Shown: piece after piece, positions 7,138-16,628 of the stretch
Numbering within the stretch: position 1 is the stretch's first letter
Layout of the letters: each line of letters opens with the position of its first letter
Assembly (NCBI GenBank): GCA_003170135.1
Contig: PMZR01000107.1
Coordinates: 14,599-48,757 of the forward strand
DNA from: Acidobacteriota bacterium
GTDB lineage: Bacteria; Acidobacteriota; Vicinamibacteria; Vicinamibacterales; Fen-181
Length of the DNA stretch: 34,159 nt
Reading direction: 5' to 3'
The notes under the pieces: model-generated
What the model was told of the DNA's origin: nothing
The model's input: the letters and a program-made list of their open reading frames with translations, nothing else
Database searches by the model: none
Position numbers and translations under genes: made by a program

Positions 7138-7815
7138 CACGACCCGCTTTTCGGTTGTTCCGACATTCGCGTGGGTGACTTCGGCGTGCGTGCGATGGGG
7201 GCGGATGCCGGTGTGGACGGAGCGGTCGCACCCCCGTCCGAGCCGCTCCGCAGTCCCGGGCCCGCGTCCTCGCGTTGCCCCGTTTTTCGGATCGCGATCG
7301 CCGGCTCGCGCGACGGCTGCACGGTGACTCTCGCGTTCTTCGATGTCACCGACGCAGAGGCAGAGCGTCTCCGGGCACCGCACGGCCCCCTTAAGCAGCC
7401 GCTCGCGCGCCCCGTCCCTCGGCGCACCCGAGCGCGTGGGTGCGGGCGCATCCTCGAACGAGCCGTGCAGAGCAGGCCGCGCACGGCAAAGCGTAGCGGG
7501 GCGCAGAACCCCAGGAGCGCTTGCGCCGTTTTCCCGGCGAGCCGCGCCGGCGGGGCCCCGCCCCGGCACACGACGAGGTCTGGGGCGGGGAGCCGTCGCG
7601 CGAGCCGTCCAGCGAAGGTCGGAAAACGGCGCAACGCGGACGACGGGTTCCCGGCCTGCGGAGCCCGGCTCGGGAGGGGATGTGTCCGCGCCGCGCCACG
7701 CGGGTCACACGTCGTTCGGTATCCGGGCGCCGCCTCGACTGGCGGAATCACCCACGGAAATGTCCAAACAGCCCTTTTTCCAACCGCGCGGCGTCCTCTG
7801 CCGTCTACAGGTTAT
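7138..7815. other. 678-bp gene-free stretch rich in inverted repeats
   Basis: No convincing protein is seen on either strand; the open frames here have biased, low-complexity compositions. The stretch is packed with perfect inverted repeats: CGGAGCGG/CCGCTCCG near 7230, CGGTGAC/GTCACCG near 7322-7350, GCACCC/GGGTGC near 7425-7445, TTGCGCCGTTTTCC (7521-7534) with its complement at 7621-7634, CCCCGCCCC (7556-7564) with GGGGCGGGG (7582-7590), and GGCTCGCGCGACGGCT (7303-7318) with its complement at 7591-7606. The last two pairs share adjacent right arms, so alternative folds are possible. It could be a structured RNA, a decayed element, or a long leader of the sigma factor gene. Confidence 0.5.
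7521..7634. repeat. Large imperfect hairpin (14-bp outer arms)
   Basis: TTGCGCCGTTTTCC at 7521 is perfectly complementary to GGAAAACGGCGCAA at 7621-7634. Inside lies a second perfect pair, CCCCGCCCC and GGGGCGGGG, around a 17-base loop. No terminal T-run or flanking target duplication was noticed. Confidence 0.7.
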
Positions 7816-8362
7816 GTGAGCGACGCGGAACTGGTCGAACAGGCGCGCCAGGGAAATGACGCTGCGTTTGGCCAGCTGGTCGAACGCTACCAGACAGCCG
7901 TCTTCCGCGCGGCGTTGGCGGCGCTCGGATCGAAGGAAGAGGCCGAGGATGCGGCGCAGGATGCGTTCCTCGCGGCGTACCGGAAGCTGCACATGTTCCG
8001 CGGCGACGCCAGCTTCAAGACGTGGCTGCTCGCCATTACGTGGCGCCACGCGCTCGATCGCCGTGGAAGCCTCATGCGCCGGCTGCGCCGCGTCTTCGCC
8101 GTGGACGACGCCGGGTGGCCACAGATCGAACATCCGGCGCCATCGCAGGAACAGGCGCTCGTCCGGCGCGAACTGCGGGAGCAGGTGCGCGCCGTTGTGA
8201 AGACCCTGCCCGCGAAGTACCGCGACGCGCTGCTGCTGTCAACGTCGGGCAACCACACGTTCGAGGAGATCGCCGGGATCCTGCGCGTCCCGGTCGGCAC
8301 CGCCAAGTGGCGCGTCTTCGAAGCCAGGCGGCAACTGAAGCGCAAGCTCGCGGGGCTGGGAT

Positions 8363-8376
<14 letters not shown>
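7816..8376 (+). CDS. ECF-type RNA polymerase sigma factor
   Basis: The 186-residue protein has the two ECF domains: region 2 (about residues 14-85, with FRAALAALGS, EDAAQDAFLAAYRKL and SFKTWLLAITWRHALD) and region 4 (about 122-178, with LPAKYRDALLLS and the helix-turn-helix TFEEIAGILRVPVGTAKWRV). It redirects RNA polymerase to a specific regulon. The frame is open far upstream, but homology begins at SDAELVEQARQGN, so the GTG at 7816 is chosen; AGG lies a few bases before it. The next gene overlaps its end by 14 bases and encodes an anti-sigma-like membrane protein, the usual arrangement for a membrane-controlled sigma factor. Confidence 0.93.
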
Positions 8377-9070
<694 letters not shown>

Positions 9071-9099
9071 AGCAGCCAAACAACACACGGAGATTGATC

Positions 9100-9690
9100 A
9101 TGGTCAAACGCGCTCTCCTCGTCGCCTCCTGCGTCGTTTTCCTCGTCGCGGCCAGCGCACACGCCAGGCAGCAGGATCCACCGCCGCCGCCATCTGCGAA
9201 CAGCCAGGAGAAGCCGCCCGTCCCGCCGAGCCCGGCGCCGCAGCCAACTCCCCCGCCGGCACCCACGCCCGCGCCCTCACCGCGCGCCTTCGGTCAGCCG
9301 GTTTCGGTGCGGATCGAGCTGACGATTACCGACCAGGTGGGCACATCGGCGCCATTGAAGAAGACGATGACGATGATGGCCGCTGACGGGGAACGTGCGA
9401 GCGTGCGGTCCATGAACCGGGCGCCGGGACAGGGTGCGCAATTCAACGTGGATGCGAAACCCATCCTGACGCAGGACAGGATCCGGCTCGATCTGAGCAT
9501 CTCCTACGACGCGCCCGACACACCACAGCCTGGCACCGCCTCGACGACCGAGAAGCCCTGGACCACGACGCTCCAGGAGTCGATGGGCGTGATTGTCGAG
9601 AACGGCAAGCCGACCGTGATCTCGCAGTCGGCCGACCCGCGCACCGACCGCAAGGTGACGGTGGAAGTGAAGGCGACGATTCTCAAGTGA
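9100..9690 (+). CDS. Secreted proline-rich protein of unknown function
   Basis: The 196-residue protein has a clear signal peptide (MVKRALLVASCVVFLVAASAHA), a proline-rich linker (about 26-63) and a C-terminal beta-rich domain of about 130 residues containing SVRIELTITDQ and KVTVEVKATILK. I do not recognise the domain. The ATG at 9100 is chosen because GGAG lies 7 bases upstream; a TTG two codons earlier is an alternative. It follows the anti-sigma-like gene by about 30 bases and is probably the third gene of the sigma operon, as a periplasmic or outer-surface product under the sigma factor's control. That role is inferred from position only. Confidence 0.7.
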   Translation: MVKRALLVASCVVFLVAASAHARQQDPPPPPSANSQEKPPVPPSPAPQPTPPPAPTPAPSPRAFGQPVSVRIELTITDQVGTSAPLKKTMTMMAADGERASVRSMNRAPGQGAQFNVDAKPILTQDRIRLDLSISYDAPDTPQPGTASTTEKPWTTTLQESMGVIVENGKPTVISQSADPRTDRKVTVEVKATILK

Positions 9691-9695
9691 AGCTC

Positions 9696-9758
9696 GCAGT
9701 GGGTAGTGGGTAGTGGAGCTGCCCACTGCCTACTGTCTACTGCCTACTGTCTACTGTT
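9696..9758. repeat. Inverted heptamer array (GTAGTGG / TACTGTC)
   Basis: Nine 7-bp units in one unbroken register: GCAGTGG, GTAGTGG, GTAGTGG, AGCTGCC, CACTGCC, TACTGTC, TACTGCC, TACTGTC, TACTGTT. The left units are roughly the reverse complement of the right ones around a central AGCT, so the RNA would form a long imperfect hairpin. It follows the last gene of the sigma operon and could act as a terminator-like structure. The remaining bases to 9863 hold nothing recognised. Confidence 0.9.
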
Positions 9759-9863
9759 TCCCCCTGCCCGATTGCGCCCGTCTCCGCCTGTCTGTAGAAT
9801 GACGCAGCGTCACACGGCTTTCCCCCCAGCATCGGTCGTTCGTGGGTCTTCGTGGAGGCTCCA

Positions 9864-10988
9864 ATGGCAGCGACCGTCCTCATCTTCGCTCCGACGTCCT
9901 CGGCCTCGGCCGGCTGGCGACGGGCGCTCGAACGCGCCGGGTACACGGTCGCCGAGCCGCCCGGCCGCGACCAGTGGCCGGCGGACGAGACCCCCGCGGC
10001 CCAGCCTGCCCTGGCGGTCGTGTCCGTGCTCGACAAGACCGATCGCGATCGCATCGCCACGCTCAAGCGCGATCGTCCCGACGCGCCGGTGCTCGCCATT
10101 GTCTCGGCGGGCAGCAGCGTTCGCGCGGACGCGCTCGAGGCGGGCGCGGATGCCTGCCTGCCGCACGACGCGGAACCGGTCGAGATCGTCGCGGCGGCGC
10201 GGGCGCTCGAACGCCGATGCGGCCAGGCGGAGCGCGAGCGGGCGCAATTAACCGAGGCGCGCGAGGCGAACCGCGCAAAGGACGAGTTCCTCGCGGCGGT
10301 GTCGCACGAGTTGCGCGCGCCGCTCAACACGATCGCCGGCTGGGCGCAGATCCTGATGGGGCCGATGGTCGACAGCCCGATGACGCGCCGGGGCCTCGAG
10401 GCCATCGAGCGCAGCGCCCAGGCGCAGACGCGCCTGCTCACCGACCTGGTGGACATCTCGCGCAGCCTGACCGGCACGCTGCGCGTGGAGAGGCAGGCCG
10501 TCCTGCTCGGCCCCGTGCTCGACGCCGCCATCGACTCGATCCGGCCGCTGGCGTCCGCGAAGCAGATCGACCTGATCTACGTGCCGCTTCAGGCGCCGGT
10601 GCCGCTCGTCGCGGACGCCTCGCGCCTGCACCAGGTCTTCTGGAAGATCCTGTCGAACGCCGTGAAATTCACGCCGCTCAAGGGCCGGATCGGCGTCGAG
10701 GCCGGCGTCGCCGGCCCGAACGTCGAGGTGCGGGTCGTCGACAACGGCATGGGCATCCCGGCCGATTTCCTGCCGTACGTGTTCGAGCGGTTCCGGGCAG
10801 GCGACAACCCGACCACCAGGCCGCAGGCCGGCCTCGGCCTGGGGCTGGCGCTCGTGCGACACCTGGTCGAGATGCACGGCGGCGCGGTGACGGCCGAGAG
10901 CACGGGCGAGGGGCGCGGCGCGATCTTCACGGTCACGCTGCCGGTTGACGTGGCGGGCTGCGTCGAGCCGGCCGTGGCAACCGTGTGA
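9864..10988 (+). CDS. Soluble histidine kinase with degenerate N-terminal receiver
   Basis: The 374-residue protein has no membrane segment. Residues 1-115 look like a receiver fold, but the acidic pair is replaced (VLIFAPTSS), the phospho-acceptor position is a serine or neighbour (LAVVSVLDK), and the usual lysine is missing (ADACLPHD). The rest is a complete histidine kinase: H148 in FLAAVSHELRAPLN, N-box FWKILSNAVKF (N265 kept, first asparagine replaced by K261), G1 box VVDNGMGIP (DxGxG, 293-297) and G2 box GLGLGLALVRH. The start ATG at 9864 has GGAGG 5 bases upstream. No partner regulator is adjacent. The kinase part is closely similar in sequence to that of the gene at 17263-19497, suggesting duplication. 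Confidence 0.88.
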   Translation: MAATVLIFAPTSSASAGWRRALERAGYTVAEPPGRDQWPADETPAAQPALAVVSVLDKTDRDRIATLKRDRPDAPVLAIVSAGSSVRADALEAGADACLPHDAEPVEIVAAARALERRCGQAERERAQLTEAREANRAKDEFLAAVSHELRAPLNTIAGWAQILMGPMVDSPMTRRGLEAIERSAQAQTRLLTDLVDISRSLTGTLRVERQAVLLGPVLDAAIDSIRPLASAKQIDLIYVPLQAPVPLVADASRLHQVFWKILSNAVKFTPLKGRIGVEAGVAGPNVEVRVVDNGMGIPADFLPYVFERFRAGDNPTTRPQAGLGLGLALVRHLVEMHGGAVTAESTGEGRGAIFTVTLPVDVAGCVEPAVATV

Positions 10989-11038
10989 CGCGGGCATCGG
11001 TCAGACGGTAATGACCTTGCCGGCCGCCTGCAATCATA

Positions 11039-11108
11039 GTGCGAAGTGCGACGTGCGAAGTGCGGGGTGCACGGTGCGGAGTGCAGTGCCTGGTGCTTTG
11101 TGCTCGGT
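11039..11108. repeat. Heptamer array, GTGCGAA family x10
   Basis: Ten 7-bp units in register: GTGCGAA, GTGCGAC, GTGCGAA, GTGCGGG, GTGCACG, GTGCGGA, GTGCAGT, then diverged GCCTGGT, GCTTTGT, GCTCGGT. The array lies directly upstream of xylB, between the kinase gene and the xylB start codon. Confidence 0.9.
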
Positions 11109-11141
11109 GCCGCCCGCGTCGGGCCCGATCCATTGCAGCCG

Positions 11142-12647
11142 ATGCGAACCCTTCTCGGCATTGACGTCTCCACGACAGGCGTCACGGCACTCGTCGTGGA
11201 CTCGCGCGGGCGCGTAGTGGCGTCCGAAACGACGGGCTTGACGCTCTCGACACCGCGTCCGCTGTGGGCCGAGCAGCACCCCGGGGACTGGTGGCACGCG
11301 ACCGTGCAGAGCGTTCGACGCCTGCTGGCGCGCCCGGGCGTCGAGGCCGGGGCGATTGCCGGCGTCGGTCTCACGGGCCAGATGCACGGTCTCGTGCTGC
11401 TCGACGAACAGGGCCGCGCGCTGAGACCGGCGATCCTGTGGAACGATCAGCGCACCGCGGCCGAGTGCGACGCGATCCGCGCGATCATCGGCCGCACGCG
11501 ACTCATCGAGACGACCGGCAACGACGCGCTGGCGGGCTTTACCGCGCCGAAGCTGCTGTGGGTACAGCGGCACGAGCCGGACATCTGGGCACGCACCCGC
11601 ACCATGTTGCTTCCGAAGGACTACATCCGCTTCCGGCTCACCGGCGCGCGCGCGACGGACAAGGCCGACGCGTCGGGAACGCTGCTGTTCGATCTGAAGC
11701 GCCGCACATGGTCCTCGGACATCGCCGATGCGCTCGGCATCCCGGCCGGGTGGCTGCCCCCCACGCACGAAGGGCCTGAGATCACGTCGACGGTCTCCAC
11801 GACCGCCGCGGCGGAGACGGGCCTTCCACCCGACACGCCGGTCGTGGCGGGCGGCGGCGACCAGAGCGCGGGAGCCGTCGGCGTGGGCGCGGTGGCGCCG
11901 GGCATCATCTCCGCGGTGCTCGGAACTTCGGGCGTCGTGTTCGTGACCACCGAGGGGCCCGTCGTCCAACCCGAAGGCCGGCTGCACGCGTTCTGCCACG
12001 CCGTGCCGGGACGCTGGCACCTGATGGGGGTGATGCTGTCGGCGGCGGGCAGCCTCCAGTGGTACCACGACGCGCTCGCCTCTTCCAGCGACTTCGACGC
12101 GCTGGTAGACGAGGCGGACGAGGTCGCGGCGGGCGCCGATGGCCTGTTGTTCCTGCCCTACCTGACCGGCGAGCGCACGCCGCACGCGGATCCGCTGGCG
12201 CGCGGCGCGCTGGTCGGCCTCACGCGACGGCACGGCCGCGCGCACATCACGCGCGCCGTGCTCGAAGGCGTCGCGTTCGGGTTGCGGGACTGCTTCGATC
12301 TGGTTTCTGACGCAAGCCTTGCCGATCGGCGGGCAATGAAGATGCGCCTGAGCGGCGGTGGCGCGAAGAGCGCGCTCTGGCGCCGCATCGTCGCCAGCGT
12401 GCTCGACATGCCGGTGGAGCGGGTGAACAGCACCGACGGGGCGGCGTTCGGCGCGGCGCTGCTCGCAGGCGTGGGCGTCGGCGTCTGGCGCGACGTCGCC
12501 ACCGCGTGCGCGGAGACGATCTCGGTCATCGGCTCGGACGAGCCGGTGGACGCGTGGCGCGAACCGTACGCGCGGATGCACGAGATCTACGCGTCGCTGT
12601 ATCCCGCGCTCGCGCCCACGTTCGCGCGGTTGGCAACGCCGCTATAG
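11142..12647 (+). CDS. xylB: Xylulokinase
   Basis: The enzyme phosphorylates D-xylulose to xylulose 5-phosphate, feeding xylose into the pentose phosphate pathway. The 501-residue protein is full length for the FGGY kinase family: N-terminal phosphate-binding LLGIDVSTTG (5-13), substrate-binding GLTGQMHG (76-83, with the M-H pair), LWNDQR (99-104), catalytic base D240 in GGGDQSAGAVG, and the second-domain motifs AVLGTSGVVF and LSGGGAKSALW. The frame opens earlier through the heptamer repeat; the conserved N terminus sets the start at 11142, where no good ribosome binding site is visible. No xylose isomerase or transporter gene is nearby, so it is an isolated kinase gene. Other FGGY substrates are less likely given the motifs. 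Confidence 0.93.
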   Translation: MRTLLGIDVSTTGVTALVVDSRGRVVASETTGLTLSTPRPLWAEQHPGDWWHATVQSVRRLLARPGVEAGAIAGVGLTGQMHGLVLLDEQGRALRPAILWNDQRTAAECDAIRAIIGRTRLIETTGNDALAGFTAPKLLWVQRHEPDIWARTRTMLLPKDYIRFRLTGARATDKADASGTLLFDLKRRTWSSDIADALGIPAGWLPPTHEGPEITSTVSTTAAAETGLPPDTPVVAGGGDQSAGAVGVGAVAPGIISAVLGTSGVVFVTTEGPVVQPEGRLHAFCHAVPGRWHLMGVMLSAAGSLQWYHDALASSSDFDALVDEADEVAAGADGLLFLPYLTGERTPHADPLARGALVGLTRRHGRAHITRAVLEGVAFGLRDCFDLVSDASLADRRAMKMRLSGGGAKSALWRRIVASVLDMPVERVNSTDGAAFGAALLAGVGVGVWRDVATACAETISVIGSDEPVDAWREPYARMHEIYASLYPALAPTFARLATPL

Positions 12648-12684
12648 GGCGGACTTTCAGCCGCACCCCACATCTACCGCGTAG

Positions 12685-12702
12685 TGTCCGCGCGTTCGGA
12701 CA
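12685..12702. terminator. Small hairpin between convergent genes
   Basis: TGTCCG-CGCGTT-CGGACA forms a 6-bp stem and 6-base loop between xylB and the convergent S9 peptidase gene. There is no T-run, so terminator function is only suggested by location. Confidence 0.35.
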
Positions 12703-12732
12703 AGGCCACCCGCGCAATTTGGACAGGTGTGT

Positions 12733-14838
12733 CTACTGACTGCTGACGACCTTCCCCCCGAGGTACTTGTTGTACCAGGCCACGTAGCGCTCCAGCCGAT
12801 CGCGCTGGTAGCTTGGCGTCGAGATGCTGTGGAACTGCCCGGGGTAGATCACGAGCTGCGTGTCCACGCCCATGCTCTTGAGCGCCTGGTACATCTGCTC
12901 GCCGCCGATGATCGGCACGTTGAAGTCGGCCGACCCGCCCAGGTACAGCGTCGGCGTCTTGATCCGATCGGCGTGCAGGAACGGATAGGACACCTTGAGC
13001 CACGGCTCGAGGTTCTTCCAGGGCGGCCCGAGCTCGTTTTCGTATTGCGCGATGTACTCGTCGCTGCCGTACATCGACAGCTGCAGGGCGCTGCCCGCGC
13101 CGGCAACTGCCGCCTTGAACCGCGGGTCGGAGGCCGTCGTGTAGTCGGTCAGGATGCCGCCGTAACTCCAGCCGCCGATGCCCAGCCGCTCGGCATCGGC
13201 CACGCCTGAGGCAATCGCGTAGTCCACTCCCGCCAGCAGGTCCACGACTTCCCTGTTGCCCCAGTCGGCGAAGATCGCCTTCTGGTACGCGTTGCCGCGC
13301 CCCGCGCTGCCGCGGTAGTTCACGGCGACGACCACGTACCCACTCGCCGCCAGGATCTGGCGCTCGAAGCTGAAGGCGTGCTCGTCCTGGCCGTTCGGGC
13401 CGCCGTGAATGTTGAGGAGCGTCGCGTACTTCTTCCCGGCGGTGTAGGCGGGCGGCTTGAACATCAGGCCGTGGACTTCGGTCCCGTCCTTCGCCTTGCA
13501 GGTGAAATCCTCGGTCGTCGCCAGCTGGATGGGCGCGAGCCATTCGTCGTTCTCGTGCGTCAGCCGGCGCAGGCTGCCGTTCTCGAGGGCGTACACCTCG
13601 CCCGGCTCGCTGGAGGTCGCCGACATCAGCGCGAACCCGCCATCTCGGCGCGGCGAGAGCGACGACACCGTGCGGCGGCCAGTCGTGAGTCGTTCGATCG
13701 GGCCGCCGGAGACCGGCATGCGCCCGACGTAGGTGATCCGATCGTCCTGCACCACGAAGGTCAGCGTCTTACTGTCCGGGCTCCAGACGATCGGACTCTG
13801 CACCGCGCGGTCGAGCGCCGTCGTCAGCACGCGCGGCTGTCCGCCGGCCACCGGGATGACCGCCAGCTTGTACAAGTTGTAGGCGGAGTACTTGGGCTCG
13901 TCGCCCTGGAGGTAGGCGATCGACTGGCCGTCGGGGCTCCACGCGGGGCGGCCACCGTCGGGACCGATAAACGTGGTCAGCTTCCGCGCCTGCGCGCCGG
14001 GCTTCGCCTCGATGACGAACATGTCGCTGTTGTCGACGCGATCCGGATCCTTCTCGCGGTTGCTGATGAACGCGATGGAGCGGCCGTCAGGCGACCAGGA
14101 CGGCGACTCCTCGTTCCACTCGCCCGACGTCAACACGTCGGCCTTCCGCGTCTCGACGTCGAAGATCTGCAGGTGCGAGCGCAACGGGCCCAGATAGCCG
14201 TCGCGATCCTGCTTGAAGTGGTACCGGTTGACGACGATCGGCGGGCGCGTCTTGCGCTTCCACCCGTCCATCTTTTCCGGCTCGCTGTTCGGATCCCAGT
14301 CGTCCGCGAGCAGCAGGAGACGCTTGCCGTCCGGCGACCATTCGTACTCCGAGACGCCCCCCTTGATGTCGGTCAGCTTCTGCGCCTCGCCGCCGCGCCG
14401 ATCGAGCAGCCACACCTGCCCGCCCTTCTTCTTCTCTTCCTCGTCGCCGCGCGAGGCGATGAACGCCAGGTAGCGACCATCCGGGCTCCAGCGCGGCGAG
14501 CTCTCGCTGCCATCGGGGAGCGACGTCAGGCGGACGCGATCCCCACCATCCCAGGCGATCATCCACAGGTCGGACTCGCGCCGATCCTTTTCCGCGTCGA
14601 TCGCGCTGACCGTGTAAGCAATCCACTTGCCGTCGGGCGACACCTGCGGATCGCCGACCCCGCGCTGCTTTGCGAAGTCGTCGAACGACAGCGGCCGCTT
14701 CGCGGGCGCCTTCGGCGCGACCGCGCTTGCGCCCTGCCCCGCCAGGGCGGGACCGGACCTCGGCTTCGCCGACATCGGCGACGTCCACAGCAGCAGCAAT
14801 GCGATGGCGCAGAGCGAGAAGCAGGCGCGTGTCCGCAT
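12733..14838 (-). CDS. Secreted S9 family prolyl oligopeptidase-type peptidase
   Basis: The 701-residue protein starts with a signal peptide (MRTRACFSLCAIALLLLWTS) and carries an N-terminal beta-propeller with repeated WSPDG motifs of the TolB/WD40 type (about 60-400), followed by an alpha/beta-hydrolase domain. The catalytic residues are visible: S558 in GGWSYGG, D638 in SADFNVP and H670 in GQFHS. It would cleave peptides in the periplasm, like dipeptidyl or acylaminoacyl peptidases. The frame is open further upstream through the repeat at 14905, but the signal peptide and GAGG seven bases before the ATG set the start at 14838. The last codons and stop lie in a CAGCAGT/CAGTAGA sequence that resembles the heptamer repeats. 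Confidence 0.92.
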   Translation of the reverse strand: MRTRACFSLCAIALLLLWTSPMSAKPRSGPALAGQGASAVAPKAPAKRPLSFDDFAKQRGVGDPQVSPDGKWIAYTVSAIDAEKDRRESDLWMIAWDGGDRVRLTSLPDGSESSPRWSPDGRYLAFIASRGDEEEKKKGGQVWLLDRRGGEAQKLTDIKGGVSEYEWSPDGKRLLLLADDWDPNSEPEKMDGWKRKTRPPIVVNRYHFKQDRDGYLGPLRSHLQIFDVETRKADVLTSGEWNEESPSWSPDGRSIAFISNREKDPDRVDNSDMFVIEAKPGAQARKLTTFIGPDGGRPAWSPDGQSIAYLQGDEPKYSAYNLYKLAVIPVAGGQPRVLTTALDRAVQSPIVWSPDSKTLTFVVQDDRITYVGRMPVSGGPIERLTTGRRTVSSLSPRRDGGFALMSATSSEPGEVYALENGSLRRLTHENDEWLAPIQLATTEDFTCKAKDGTEVHGLMFKPPAYTAGKKYATLLNIHGGPNGQDEHAFSFERQILAASGYVVVAVNYRGSAGRGNAYQKAIFADWGNREVVDLLAGVDYAIASGVADAERLGIGGWSYGGILTDYTTASDPRFKAAVAGAGSALQLSMYGSDEYIAQYENELGPPWKNLEPWLKVSYPFLHADRIKTPTLYLGGSADFNVPIIGGEQMYQALKSMGVDTQLVIYPGQFHSISTPSYQRDRLERYVAWYNKYLGGKVVSSQ

Positions 14839-14904
14839 GGTCGAACCTCGCAAGAAAAGGCCTAAGGAGGGGGCGGCAGGAATAGTACCACGATCGGAAG
14901 AGAC

Positions 14905-15057
14905 GTAGTGCGAGGTGCGAGGTCCGCCGTGCGAGGTGCGGTGCGGGGTGCAGGTGCGGTGCGCACAGACGGCCGTTGGCACATCGCACGTGGCACGTCG
15001 CACTCTCCGGCACGTCGCACGGCACATCGCACCACGCACTCCCGCACCTCGCACTAC
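14905..15057. repeat. Long inverted element built of GTGCGAG-type heptamers
   Basis: The outer 15 bases GTAGTGCGAGGTGCG (14905-14919) are the exact reverse complement of CGCACCTCGCACTAC (15043-15057). Between them the left half carries many GTGCGAGG/GTGCGGG units and the right half many CGCAC/GGCACGTC units, so the 153-bp element folds into one long imperfect hairpin. It fills the space between the S9 peptidase start and the end of the efflux pump gene. Confidence 0.9.
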
Positions 15058-15074
15058 TCTCCGGCACGTCGCGT

Positions 15075-16628
15075 TCAGTGCACCGCTTCCGCGGCCCGGT
15101 GGTGTTGTGGTTGGCGCATGACGAGCACCACCGGGATGGCCACGAGGAACAGGACCCCGAGGACGAAGAACAGATCGAGGAAACTCATCAGGCTCGCCTG
15201 GCGAACGACCTGTCCGTACAGCAGGCCGATGCGCTGCTGCGTGCCACCCGCCGCTTTGCCCAGGTTCTCACGCACGGCGGGGCTGTACAGGCTGATGGCG
15301 TCGACCAACCGGGCCTGGTGCATCTGCGACCGTCGCTCCAGCTCGGTCGTGACGAACGAGATGCCGATGCTCGAGCCGATGTTGCGAATCAGGCTGAAGA
15401 TGCTGGTCGCGTACCCCATCGACTGCAGCGGGATCGGATCCATCGCGATCGTCGTCAGCGGGATGAAGACGAGCGACATGCCGGCGCCCTGCACGAGCTG
15501 CGGCCACAAAAAGCTGTGCGCATCGGCCTCGAGCGTCAGGTGCGAGTAGCTGAAGAACGCGAACGCCGCCGTCGCCAGTCCGATTGCCAGCAACAGGCGC
15601 GCGTCCCATCGCCGGCCGAGCAGGTACCCGGTCAGCGGCATGAAGACCATCGTCCCCACGCCGCGCGGCGAACTCCAGAACCCGGCGGTCTGCGCGGGGA
15701 AGCCGAGCAGTTCCTGCATGAACAACGGCAGCAGGATCAGGCTGCCGTACAGGACGAATCCCAGGACGCCGCCGAGAAAGACGCCGGCGCTGAACGTGCG
15801 GTAGCGGAGGAGTCGGAAATCGACGATCGGTTCGCGCGTCCTGAATTCGCGGATGACGAACGCCGTGGTGCCGACCAGCGCCAGCACGGCGAGGACCGCG
15901 ATGAAGTGCGACGCGAACCAGTCTTCCTCCTGGCCCTTGTCGAGCATGATCTGCAGCGCGCCGATGCCGAGGACCAGCAGGCCGAGGCCCCAGAAATCCA
16001 CACGTCTCGAGATCCGCCGCAGGTACGGCGGATCGTAGACGAACAGGTAGATCATGACGAGGCTCACGAGGCCGACGGGCAGGTTGATGTAGAACACCCA
16101 CCGCCACGAATAGTTCTCGGTGAGCCACCCGCCGACCGTGGGACCCAGGATCGGCGCCGCGACGATGCCCATGCCCCACACCGCCATCGCCTTGCCGCGC
16201 TCCTCGACCGGGAAGCCCTCGAGCAGCACGGCCTGCGACAGCGGCTGCAGCCCGCCGCCCGTCGTTCCCTGCATGATGCGCAGGAAGATCAGCCAGGGCA
16301 GCGACGGGGCGAGCCCGCACAGCACGCTCGACAGGGTGAAGCCGGTGACGACGACCATCAGCAGCCGGCGGCGGCCGAAGTAACTGGCGAGCCAGCCGCT
16401 GATCGGCAGGATGATCGCGTTGGCGACGATGTAGGAGGTGAGGACCCAGGTGGCCTCATCCACGGTGGCGGACAGCGAGCCGGCGATGTGCGGGAGACTG
16501 ACGTTGACGACCGACGTGTCGAGCACCTCCATGACGGCGCTCATCATCACGGCGATCGCCGGGATCCACCGGTTGACCTGCGGGCGGGGAGGTACTGCGC
16601 GGGGAGAAGTGGGGGCGTTGTCGGTCAT
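15075..16628 (-). CDS. DHA2 family multidrug efflux MFS transporter (EmrB/QacA type)
   Basis: The 517-residue protein has about 14 membrane segments and the DHA2 drug:proton antiporter motifs: LDTSVVNVSLPHIA (36-49), motif A GWLASYFGRRRLL (78-90), and antiporter motif C in GMGIVAAPILGPTVGGW (about 152-168), followed by WRWVFYINLPVG. It would export drugs or other toxic compounds across the inner membrane using the proton gradient. Relatives of the EmrB group usually pair with a membrane-fusion protein (EmrA); no such gene is adjacent, so it acts alone or with a partner elsewhere. The ATG at 16628 has no clear ribosome binding site. The substrate cannot be deduced. Confidence 0.92.
   Translation of the reverse strand: MTDNAPTSPRAVPPRPQVNRWIPAIAVMMSAVMEVLDTSVVNVSLPHIAGSLSATVDEATWVLTSYIVANAIILPISGWLASYFGRRRLLMVVVTGFTLSSVLCGLAPSLPWLIFLRIMQGTTGGGLQPLSQAVLLEGFPVEERGKAMAVWGMGIVAAPILGPTVGGWLTENYSWRWVFYINLPVGLVSLVMIYLFVYDPPYLRRISRRVDFWGLGLLVLGIGALQIMLDKGQEEDWFASHFIAVLAVLALVGTTAFVIREFRTREPIVDFRLLRYRTFSAGVFLGGVLGFVLYGSLILLPLFMQELLGFPAQTAGFWSSPRGVGTMVFMPLTGYLLGRRWDARLLLAIGLATAAFAFFSYSHLTLEADAHSFLWPQLVQGAGMSLVFIPLTTIAMDPIPLQSMGYATSIFSLIRNIGSSIGISFVTTELERRSQMHQARLVDAISLYSPAVRENLGKAAGGTQQRIGLLYGQVVRQASLMSFLDLFFVLGVLFLVAIPVVLVMRQPQHHRAAEAVH

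Noticed and set aside
6957..7751. 264-residue minus-strand frame in the hairpin-rich stretch
   Set aside because: It overlaps pncA, has no recognisable motif or ribosome binding site, and its composition is that of random high-GC sequence.
12733..15054. Longer S9 peptidase starting at 15054
   Set aside because: The extra 72 residues are translated heptamer repeats; a signal peptide and a ribosome binding site support 14838.
14905..15057. Insertion sequence with terminal inverted repeats
   Set aside because: It carries no transposase, is only 153 bp, and the interior is the same heptamer repeat; a MITE is possible but no target duplication was seen.
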